Source: Bacteroides cellulosilyticus DSM 14838 (GTDB taxonomy: Bacteria; Bacteroidota; Bacteroidia; Bacteroidales; Bacteroidaceae). Taken from it: DNA of 64,000 nt. The DNA is taken from contig NZ_EQ973489.1 of assembly GCF_000158035.1 (NCBI RefSeq), forward strand, positions 44,970 to 108,969, read 5' to 3'. A program made the position numbers and the translations under genes. Positions 6,679 through 16,636 of this stretch are shown piece by piece (the first letter of the stretch is position 1; every line of letters starts with the position of its first letter). Under the pieces are notes generated by a model. That model ran no database searches. It saw only the letters and a list, made by a program, of their open reading frames with translations, and was not told the DNA's origin.

Positions 6679-9600
6679 ATGAAAAAAATATTAGGATTAG
6701 ATTTAGGTTGCAATAGCATTGGTTGGGCATTGGTCAATGAGGCTGAAAATACTGAGGAAATATCGTCTATTATCAAACTTGGTGTAAGAGTGAATCCTTT
6801 GACTGTGGATGAAATGCAGAATTTTGAAAAAGGAAAAAGTATTACCACGAATGCTGACAGAACTCTTAAAAGAAGTATGCGTCGTAATTTGCAACGTTAT
6901 AAATTGCGTCGTGACACTCTCATTGAAGTGTTAAAAGAGCACGGTTTCATAACAGATAGCACTTTACTTTCTGAACATGGTAATAAAACAACATTTGAAA
7001 CATATCGTCTAAGAGCGAAAGCTGCAGTTGAAGAAATTTCATTAGAGAAGTTTGCTCGAGTGTTACTGATGATTAACAAGAAACGTGGTTATAAAAGTAG
7101 CCGAAAAGCCAAAGGAAGTGAAGATGGTGTATTGATTGATGGTATGGATGTAGCTAGAAAACTTTATGAAGAGGGCTTGACCCCAGGGGAACTCTGCCTA
7201 CAAATACTTGAAGCTGGAAAAAAAAATCTACCGGATTTTTATCGTTCTGATTTACAGAATGAGTTTGACAGGATTTGGAACTTCCAAAAGCTAGTTTAAT
7301 CCGGAATTATTTTGTGATGCAGTGAAAGAAGAAGTTAGAGGTAAAAATCGTAGTCAGACTTGGGCCATTCTAGCAAAGTTCTTTGTTTGGTCAGAAAAAG
7401 AATCTGTTTGGAATGAGAAAGAGGCAAGGACAGAAGAAAGAGTAAAGGAGTATAAGCTTGTCGGTCTTAAACGAGATACCAAAGGGAATGAATTAAAATT
7501 GGAAAATTATCGTTGGCGTGTACAAGCTCTTTCTGAACAACTAAATCCGGAAATAGTTGCTATTGTACTACAAGAAATCAATGGTCAGATAAGTGCTTCT
7601 AGTGGTTATCTGGGGGCAATCAGCGATCGTAGTAAGCAGCTTTACTTCAATCGTCAGACGGTTGGACAGTATTTGATGTCTGAGTTGGAAAAAGACCCTA
7701 ATGTAAGTTTACGCAACCGAGTGTTCTATCGGCAAGATTATTTGGATGAATTTGACAGGATATGGGAGAAGCAGGCTGAGTTTCATGAGGAGTTGACTGT
7801 GGAACTAAAGAAAGAAATTCGTGACATCATTATTTTTTATCAACGTCGTCTGAAGAGTCAAAAAGGATTAATAAGTTTCTGCGAATTTGAGAAGCGAGAA
7901 GTTGTAGTAGAAGAGGATGGCAGAAAAAAAAATAAGACAGTGGGTTGCCGAGTGATTCCCCGTTCGCATCCGTTATTCCAAGAGTTCAAAATATGGCAGA
8001 CCTTGAATGATATTGAAGTTTTTGCGTGGGATAAACAGAGTAAACGCAAGAAAGCGGATAAATCTTCTATATTGTTTGATAACTCGGAAGATGCTTTGCT
8101 CGTAGAAGGAAAACGGTTTTTGTATCAGGAAGAAAAAGAGTTGCTAGCTAAGGAACTTTTTGTAAAAGAGAGTATGAAAAAGGCTGAGGTTCTGAAACTG
8201 TTGTTCGAAAATTACCAGGAACTGGATCTGAATTTTAAGCAGATTGATGGTAATCATACAGGATTTGCTCTTTTCTCAGCATATAGCAAGATGATTGAGA
8301 AGTATGGTTATGAACCTGTGGATTTTAAGAGATCTGCAGATGAGATTATAGAAAAGCTGGAAACCATATTCACTAATTTAGGATGGAATACAGAACTACT
8401 TTCTATTGATTTGAGTAAAGAGGATAAAGAACTTGAGAGGCAGTCTTATTTCAGACTTTGGCATTTATTGTATTCTTTTGAGGGGGATAATACACCGACT
8501 GGGAATGGTAAACTGCTTGAGAAAATTATGCAACTTTGTGACGTGGAAAAAGAGTATGCTGTAGAACTTGCTAATGTGTCATTTCAAGAAGATTACGGAA
8601 GTCTGAGTGCAAAGGCTATTAAAAAGATACTACCTTATTTGAAAGAAGGTAATCAATATGACGTTGCATGTGACTATGCGGGGTATCGTCATTCCAGATC
8701 CTCATTGACCAAAGATGAAATAGAAAATAAGATATTGAAGGACAAATTGGAAATTCTTCCCAAGAATAGCCTGCGTAACCCTGTGGTTGAAAAGATTTTG
8801 AACCAAATGGTTAATCTGATTAATACACTCATTGATACCTATGGTAAACCTGATGAAATTCGTGTGGAACTAGCCCGTGAACTAAAGAAAAATGCTAAAG
8901 AACGAGAAGAATTAACAAAATCCATAGCACGAAATACTCGTGAACATGATGAAATCCGTCAGTTACTGCGAACAGAATTTGGCATGATGAATGTTAGCCG
9001 TAATGATATTATACGTTATAAACTCTATGAAGAATTAAAAGATAACGGGTATAAGACTTTGTATTCTAATGAGTATATTCCGAGAGAAAAAATATTCAGT
9101 AAAGAGATTGATATTGAACATGTCATTCCGCAAGCTCGCCTTTTCGATGATTCACTGTCTAATAAAACTTTGGAATACAGGGCTATCAATATAGAAAAAG
9201 GTAATAAGACGGCTTATGATTTTGTAAAAGAGAAATATGGAAATGATGGTTTAGAGAAGTTTCTCAATCGTTGCGAGACCTTATTCAAGGATAAAAGGAC
9301 AAAGCTTAGGAAATTAAAAATGGAAGAGAAAGATATTCCGGAAGGATTTATCGATCGGGATTTGCGGAATACGCAGTATATCTCCAAGAAAGCTTTTGCT
9401 ATGTTGAATGAAATTAGTCGCAGAGTGGTGGCTACTACTGGTTCCATAACTGATAAATTGCGTGAGGATTGGCAACTTGTGGATCTTATGAAAGAATTGA
9501 ATCTGCCTAAATATGAAAAGCTTGGTATGGTAGAGATGTTTGAGGACAAAGATGGGAGAAAGATCAAAAAAATAACGGACTGGACTAAGAGAAATGACCA

Positions 9601-10981
9601 TCGGCATCATGCGGTGGATGCTCTGACGGTAGCTTTCACAAAAGATGTATTTATTCAATTCTATAATAATAAGAATGCTGCCTGGATGCCCGCCTCCAAG
9701 GAACATGCTAATATTACAGGTATAAAGGCTCGTTACTTTGAAAATGGAAAGGCTCTTGCTCCCATGCCTTTGGCGCAATTTCGCGCTGAGGCGAAACGCC
9801 ATTTGGAAAACTTGTTGGTATCTATCAAGGCTAAAAATAAGGTAATTACTTCTAATGTAAACCGTACAAAGAACAAAAATGGTGAAAACAGGAAACTGCA
9901 ACAAACACCGCGAGGACAGCTACATTTAGAAACTGTTTATGGAAGTCATCGGCAATATGCCACGAAAATAGAAAAGGTGAATGCTGCTTTTGATGTTACC
10001 AAGATTGCTACTGTAAGTAAGCTTGCTTATCGGAATGCTTTACTAAAACGTTTGGAGGCTTTTGGAAATGATCCAAAGAAAGCATTTACTGGTAAAAATA
10101 CATTGGAAAAGAATCCGCTCTATCTTGATGAGAACCAAACGGAGATGGTTCCAGAAAAAGTACAGACGGTAGAGTTTGAAACTGTTTATACTATACGAAA
10201 ACCGATTGATCCCAATTTAAGTATAGATAAGGTGGTAGATGTGAAAATTCGTAGTGTCTTGGAAAAAAGGCTAAAAGAGTATGGTGGAGATGCCAAAAAG
10301 GCATTCGTCAACTTGGATGAAAATCCAATATGGCTGAATGAAGCTAAAGGAATATCGATTAAACGCGTGAGTATTCGAGGCATTAGCAATGCTCAATCGC
10401 TGCATGAAAAGAAAGATAAAGATGGTAACTTGATTTTGGGCAAAGAAGGAAGAAAAATCCCAGTGGATTTTGTGAATACTGGTAACAATCATCATGTGGC
10501 TATCTATAAAAAGCCTGTCTTGGACAAGGTGGGACAGGTAGTACTTGATGAAGAAGGTAATCCGAAGTATGAACTTGATGAAGTAGTGGTTTCTTTCTTT
10601 GATGCGGTGACACGGGCAAACCTTGGTCAACCTATTATAGATAAGGATTATAGAAGAAGTGAAGGATGGCAGTTTCTGTTTAGTATGAAGCAAAATGAAT
10701 ATTTTGTATTTCCCAATGATAAGACAGGATTCAATCCCAAAGAGGTAGATTTGTTGAATCCGGAGAATTATGCATTGATAAGTCCTAATTTGTTTAGGGT
10801 ACAAAAGTTTGCCTATAAAAACTATGTTTTTAGACATCATTTGGAAACTACTATTAAAGATACAAGTTCAACTCTAAAAGGTATAACATGGACTGATTTT
10901 CGTAGTTCAAAAGGGTTAGATAAAATAGTGAAAGTTAGAGTTGATCATATTGGGCAAATAGTATCGATTGGTGAGTATTAA
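6679..10981 (+). pseudogene. cas9: Type II-C Cas9, interrupted by a one-base frameshift
   Basis: Two abutting frames together encode one Cas9: codons 1-206 in one frame, ending at a TAA at 7297-7299, the rest in the +1 frame from about 7295 to 10981. Removing one base near 7295-7297 gives about 1,433 residues, the usual size for Bacteroides Cas9. Visible parts: RuvC-I (GLDLGCNSIGWAL, Asp8), Arg-rich bridge helix (RTLKRSMRRNLQRYKLRR), RuvC-II (VELARELKK, Glu about 730), HNH (DIEHVIPQ, His about 814), RuvC-III (HRHHAVDALT, His about 977 and Asp about 980) and a C-terminal PAM-interacting region. All catalytic residues are intact. The product would be the crRNA-guided DNA nuclease, also needed for spacer selection. 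As read, only a 206-residue fragment is made unless the shift is a sequencing error, is bypassed, or an internal GTG (7322) is used. Confidence 0.9.
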
Positions 10982-10993
10982 AAATATAGGGTA

Positions 10994-11659
10994 ATGAATA
11001 ATATTAGTTGTTTCAAGATAAGAAAATCTATTTTACGTGGAATGAAGAAGAGTAACAATGGTAATTTTCAATTGTCGATGTGGCGGAGGCGTTGACTGAT
11101 AGTGTTAATCTTAAACAGTATATAAAGCGAATGTGTTCACGGGACGAGGTTTATCATTGAACCAAGGTACACTTTATACCTCGGTTCAAATGATAGTATA
11201 GGATGTTAAAAAGAGCAAAATTCAAGCAGTATATATAAAGGATTATTTCGTATTATACAGTCTATTTCTTCTAAAATAGTACACTTTAAACTTTGACTAG
11301 CTCAGGTGAGGGATGAACGTGTGCAAGAGATAGAGAAGTCAGAGCTTGCCCAAGAGTATATGAAAGAACTCTATGAGCAGAAGGTTATCCTAAGGGTTGG
11401 ATTGTCAGACGTGTGGTATAGTTATCCGTCTTCACAATGTTTGGCGAACATGTTACAGTGGAAATCCTCTCAAAAGAGTAGTCGAATACATCTAAAAAAG
11501 TAAGCAAGTTGTAAATCGTGGAGGAATGTAACTAGAGTAGTTCATGAGCAAGCAGAGAAGGAGTTAGGAAGAAGCAATATATCTTTTCGAAACTTCTTAG
11601 CAAATTTAGGAAAAGGAGAAAAACCGCCCCAATTGTCTTTTGAAGCGGATAGTGAGTAG
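10994..11659 (+). pseudogene. Decayed BRO-N/antirepressor (DinD-like) gene
   Basis: No long frame is open, but translations in successive frames keep the order of a BRO-N antirepressor. They are KIRK, then WNEEE-QW-FSIVDVAEALTDSV with KQYIKRMCSRDE, then LNQGTLYTSVQMI, KGLFRIIQSISS, LAQVRDERVQEIEKSE with LAQEYMKELYEQK, and finally HEQAEKELGRSNIS. At least five stops or shifts separate them, and the middle is shorter than in intact relatives of about 280 residues. Intact proteins of this kind are phage or mobile-element DNA-binding regulators. Its place between cas9 and cas1 marks an insertion in the cas operon that has since been neutralised. The assignment rests on remembered family motifs. 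Confidence 0.72.
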
Positions 11660-11684
11660 TAGATAATTTAAAAAGTAGAATACT

Positions 11685-12948
<1,264 letters not shown>

Positions 12949-12955
12949 AAAAAGA

Positions 12956-12977
12956 AATCCCACTTAAATGCGGGATT
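12956..12977 (-). terminator. Hairpin between cas2 and array, best as a minus-strand terminator
   Basis: Arms AATCCC (12956-12961) and GGGATT (12972-12977) enclose a 10-base loop. Read on the minus strand the hairpin is followed by TCTTTTTC, a usable U-tract; on the plus strand it is followed by CTTAATTG, which is poor. It would stop transcripts leaving the array toward cas2. Confidence 0.6.
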
Positions 12978-13056
12978 CTTAATTGAAAACAGCATCGTTT
13001 TTGTATTTCAAAAATGGTTTATAACTAATTGAAAATCAATTTGTAATGTAGGTTGT

Positions 13057-14331
13057 ACTGTTTTCTATGGTTCAAAGATACTAAAATGAAAGCAAATCAC
13101 AACCTCAGTCACGGTTTCCACGTCCGTTGCTTACTGTTTTCTATGGTTCAAAGATACTAAAATGAAAGCAAATCACAACTATAGTATCTTTACTATCTGT
13201 TAAATATGGACTGTTTTCTATGGTTCAAAGATACTAAAATGAAAGCAAATCACAACGGACTTTGAGTGTTTCTAAAGACGAATGAACTGTTTTCTATGGT
13301 TCAAAGATACTAAAATGAAAGCAAATCACAACATATCTTTGTTTTATTTCATTGCAATGATAACTGTTTTCTATGGTTCAAAGATACTAAAATGAAAGCA
13401 AATCACAACGGACAGATGGAAGGCTGACCAGATAGAAAACTGTTTTCTATGGTTCAAAGATACTAAAATGAAAGCAAATCACAACTGAATACTTATATTC
13501 TTTTGTCGTCGCATCACTGTTTTCTATGGTTCAAAGATACTAAAATGAAAGCAAATCACAACACCGCAAGCGGTGTTATGGTAGTCTTGATACTGTTTTC
13601 TATGGTTCAAAGATACTAAAATGAAAGCAAATCACAACAAGGGGGAAACAGATAACTACCGTGAAAAACTGTTTTCTATGGTTCAAAGATACTAAAATGA
13701 AAGCAAATCACAACCAGTGGCAATCTGTGGGCGAAGATGAACCTACTGTTTTCTATGGTTCAAAGATACTAAAATGAAAGCAAATCACAACATTGATACG
13801 ATCGGAGAAGGCGCGGGCGTAACTGTTTTCTATGGTTCAAAGATACTAAAATGAAAGCAAATCACAACCGAGTATAAGTTCTCAGTTGAGGAGGCCAGAC
13901 TGTTTTCTATGGTTCAAAGATACTAAAATGAAAGCAAATCACAACAGGATATTAAGATTAAGCGCCTGAAGAAAAACTGTTTCCTATGGTTCAAAGATAC
14001 TAAAATGAAAGCAAATCACAACTACAGATTTCACGCTGTCGGAGTTGACGTTACTGTTTCCTATGGTTCAAAGATACTAAAATGAAAGCAAATCACAACG
14101 TACGTCTTTGGGTTGGGTTTGTATAGCCAACTGTTTCCTATGGTTCAAAGATACTAAAATGAAAGCAAATCACAACAGGTAAACAAGTTCATTGCCCATG
14201 TCCTCCACTGTTTCCTATGGTTCAAAGATACTAAAATGAAAACAAATCACAACAATCGAGCATATTCGTATCTACGCCAACAGGCTGTTTCTAATGGTTC
14301 AAAAATACAAAGATGAGAAACAAATTACAAC
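13057..14331 (-). CRISPR. Type II-C CRISPR array, 17 repeats and 16 spacers
   Basis: Repeats of 47 bp start at 13057, 13133, 13210, 13286, 13363, 13439, 13516, 13592, 13668, 13745, 13822, 13899, 13976, 14053, 14130, 14207 and 14284, with spacers of 29-30 bp. On the plus strand each begins ACTGTTTTCTATGG and ends GCAAATCACAAC. Repeats 13-16 share TTTCC for TTTTC, repeat 16 has one more change, and the last is 48 bp and strongly degenerate. This gradient makes the cas2 side the young end. I assign crRNA to the minus strand because the tracrRNA anti-repeat pairs with that strand (GTTGTGATTTGC...). In that sense positions 1-31 of each repeat hold a Bacteroides promoter (TTG, 19 bases, TATCTTTG). 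Confidence 0.97.
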
Positions 14332-14500
14332 AGAATTTTATTTCATTCCTGCCTATATTTGACTATTTTTAATAATTTTAGAAATAAGTATGCTCCCCCA
14401 ATCCTAAATATCATCCCTTCTCTTTATTAACGAATTGAAGAGAGAAGCCCCACTTCCTTTTCCGTACCCCTCCTCTCTTCAATCCCTTAATTCCACCTAT

Positions 14501-15274
14501 CTATTTTATCTTTTCCCTAATCTTCGTCAGATACAGCTTCATCCCTTCCGCATCCTTCGTACTGATAATTTCCAGCAAATTCTTTAGCTCCAGACGAATA
14601 TTTTCCACTTGCGAGGGAGTGCGCGGATTAAAGAGAATTTCCTGAAGTAAGTAATCATCTTCACTCAGCAAACCCTTGGCAATAGCCATATGCTTCTTGA
14701 ACGTAGTACCCGGAGCCTCCTGGTGCTTCATCACCGCTGCAAAAACAAACGTAGAGACAAAAGGAATAGACAGAGAATAGGCTACCGTCTCATCATGTTC
14801 GTCGAAAGTATATTCGAAGATATTGAGGCGGAGCGTCTGGTAAAGGTCCTTGAAGAAAATTTTTCCCAGGTGGTCACCTTCACTGATGATGATAGCATTC
14901 TCGCTGCTCAGATTGCTGAGGCTGGCAAACGTAGGGCCAAACATCGGATGCGACGATACATAACGGAAACCACTTTCCTCATAGAATTTCTTCAATCCCG
15001 TCTTCACTGAGGCGATATCACTGATGATACAATCCTTGGGCAGCACAGGCAGCACCTTGCGGAATGCGTCCAGCGTATATCTCACCGTGGCGGCATTGAT
15101 TACCAACTCCGGTTCGAAGTCCTTTATCTCTTCCAACGTGGTGAAACGATACGTGTTATAGACAAAACGCAACTGGTGCGGATTCACGTCGAACACTGCC
15201 GTTTCATGTTGGAAACTTAGAATATCTGTAAAGAAAGAGCCCATCTTGCCGGCTCCGAGTATTAAAATACGCAT
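14501..15274 (-). CDS. tyrA: Prephenate dehydrogenase
   Basis: 257 residues; oxidatively decarboxylates prephenate to 4-hydroxyphenylpyruvate for tyrosine synthesis. The N-terminal Rossmann motif ILGAGKMGSFF binds NAD(P). DIASVKTGLKKF and SSHPMFGPT are typical TyrA segments carrying catalytic or substrate-binding residues. The helical dimerisation domain follows. It lacks both an ACT domain and a fused chorismate mutase; the mutase is supplied by the upstream gene. It is the last gene of the aromatic operon, 79 bases after the DAHP synthase gene, with a heptamer hairpin between them. Confidence 0.93.
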   Translation of the reverse strand: MRILILGAGKMGSFFTDILSFQHETAVFDVNPHQLRFVYNTYRFTTLEEIKDFEPELVINAATVRYTLDAFRKVLPVLPKDCIISDIASVKTGLKKFYEESGFRYVSSHPMFGPTFASLSNLSSENAIIISEGDHLGKIFFKDLYQTLRLNIFEYTFDEHDETVAYSLSIPFVSTFVFAAVMKHQEAPGTTFKKHMAIAKGLLSEDDYLLQEILFNPRTPSQVENIRLELKNLLEIISTKDAEGMKLYLTKIREKIK

Positions 15275-15302
15275 AAATTTAGTGTTTAGGTATTAATGAT
15301 TA

Positions 15303-15357
15303 GTGATAAGTGAAAGATAGCGTAGCCATTAATCACTTATCACCAGTCGCTAATCAC
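15303..15357. repeat. Heptamer-armed hairpin between aroF-type gene and tyrA
   Basis: GTGATAAGTGA (15303-15313) pairs with TCACTTATCAC (15333-15343). The minus strand from 15357 runs in exact heptamers (GTGATTA, GCGACTG, GTGATAA, GTGATTA). The loop holds GATAGCGTAGC, also found in the loop of the hairpin at 61139-61190. It begins at the stop codon of the DAHP synthase gene. Confidence 0.7.
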
Positions 15358-16421
15358 TTGTTTATAATTTCCATTTGTTGCCTCACACTCTCCTCGTGTA
15401 TCAGCTCGAATACCTTCTTGATAAATTCCGAATCCACGCCCAGAAGCACACCTTGAGAACCGCGTTTATCCAGAATTTCATTGTAACGTCCCGTTTGCAG
15501 AATCGTCATATCGTGCTCTTTCTTGAACGTACCGATTTCACGTGCCACACGCATACGCTTGGCAAGTTCCTGCATCAGGTTGTTGTCGCACTCATCAATC
15601 TGCTTGCGCAGTTCGCTGAGGTTTTCTGTGGTCTGGGTCTCTTTACGGATGACGAGCAGGTTCAGGATGTAATCCAGTACGTCCGGAGTTACTTGCTGCG
15701 AAGCATCACTCCATGCACAGTCGGGGTTGCAGTGACTTTCGATAATCAGACCGTTGAAACCGAGGTCCATAGCCTGCTGGCAAAGCGGTGCGATGAGTTC
15801 GCGCTTACCACCGATATGGCTGGGATCGCAGATGATCGGCAAGTTTGGGATGCGACGACGCAACTCGATGGGGATATGCCATTGCGGCAGATTGCGGTAC
15901 AACTTCTTGTCGTAACTGCTGAAACCGCGGTGGATGGCTGCCAGACGTTTCAGACCGGCATTGTTGATACGTTCCAGGGCACCGATCCAGAGTTCCAAAT
16001 CCGGGTTTACCGGGTTCTTCACAAACACAGGAATATCCACACCCTTCAGTGCATCGGCAATTTCCTGCATGGCAAACGGGTTGGCAGTGGTGCGTGCGCC
16101 AATCCAAAGGATATCGATACCTGCTTTCAGACACTCGTATACATGCTTCGAAGTGGCTACTTCGGTAGAAACGTACATTCCGGTTTCTTTCTTCACCTCT
16201 TTCAGCCATGCCAGACCGTCTACGCCTACACCTTCGAAACCACCCGGTTTGGTACGCGGTTTCCAGATTCCGGCACGGAATATCTTCATTCCTTTTTCGG
16301 CCAGTTGTTTGGCGGTGCACATTACTTGTTCTTCTGTCTCGGCGCTGCAAGGACCTGCAATTACCATGGGACGTTTGTCCTCAATACCCGGCAGCAAAAT
16401 CGATTCTAATTCAAGTTCCAT
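15354..16421 (-). CDS. Bifunctional DAHP synthase / chorismate mutase
   Basis: 355 residues. The first 260 or so are a type I-beta (KDO8P-like) 3-deoxy-D-arabino-heptulosonate 7-phosphate synthase: VIAGPCSAE, FRAGIWKPRTKPGGFEGVG, GARTTANPF, KNPVNPD and DPSHIGGKRE are visible. It joins phosphoenolpyruvate and erythrose 4-phosphate. The last 90 or so residues (LSELRKQIDECDNNLMQELAKRM ... EIGTFKKEH) are an AroQ chorismate mutase, giving prephenate for pheA and tyrA. The fusion is common in Bacteroidetes and may let the mutase domain confer feedback control. A 215-base gap holding a 22-base-period repeat array separates it from the aminotransferase gene upstream. Confidence 0.95.
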   Translation of the reverse strand: MELELESILLPGIEDKRPMVIAGPCSAETEEQVMCTAKQLAEKGMKIFRAGIWKPRTKPGGFEGVGVDGLAWLKEVKKETGMYVSTEVATSKHVYECLKAGIDILWIGARTTANPFAMQEIADALKGVDIPVFVKNPVNPDLELWIGALERINNAGLKRLAAIHRGFSSYDKKLYRNLPQWHIPIELRRRIPNLPIICDPSHIGGKRELIAPLCQQAMDLGFNGLIIESHCNPDCAWSDASQQVTPDVLDYILNLLVIRKETQTTENLSELRKQIDECDNNLMQELAKRMRVAREIGTFKKEHDMTILQTGRYNEILDKRGSQGVLLGVDSEFIKKVFELIHEESVRQQMEIINK

Positions 16422-16517
16422 ATTCTTTTATTTTTGTTCAATTATATTTTTATTGTATAGATATTTCTCAGTGTCTTCTGAACCCTCTGCAACCCCCGTC
16501 GATAAAGCCTTTCGAAC

Positions 16518-16605
16518 GTGTTAATAAATACAGGCCTCGTTTTTTAAAAACGTTGCCCTTATTCTTTAAAAACGTCGGGCACGTTTTTTAAAACGGTGAG
16601 TGACT
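16518..16605. repeat. Degenerate tandem array, four units of 22 bp, palindromic cores
   Basis: Units start at 16518, 16540, 16562 and 16584, exactly 22 bases apart. Units two to four begin with (C)GTTTTTTAAAAACG or a close variant; CGTTTTTTAAAAACG is a near-perfect palindrome. The first unit is the most diverged. The array lies inside the aromatic operon between the aminotransferase stop and the DAHP synthase start. Confidence 0.75.
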
Positions 16606-16636
16606 TGTGTTACAGGACTTCTTTTTTGTAAATATA

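Noticed and set aside
7322..10981. A separate intact nuclease gene starting at GTG 7322
   Set aside because: It is the remainder of cas9: it lacks RuvC-I and the bridge helix, which lie in the preceding frame, and the join is one base.
11306..11503. 65-residue ORF between cas9 and cas1
   Set aside because: It is one fragment of the decayed BRO-type gene; its C-terminal part is out-of-frame sequence.
12956..12977. Ordinary terminator of the cas1-cas2 transcript
   Set aside because: Possible, but the plus-strand tract after the hairpin is weak; the U-tract is on the minus strand, so it is listed there.
14332..14500. Further repeats or a gene between the array and tyrA
   Set aside because: AT-rich sequence with no repeat match, no ORF and no promoter consensus seen.
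15375..16409. 344-residue plus-strand ORF
   Set aside because: Antisense shadow of the DAHP synthase-chorismate mutase gene, which has clear motifs. The large plus-strand ORFs at 16607-17401 and 19105-19842 are likewise shadows.
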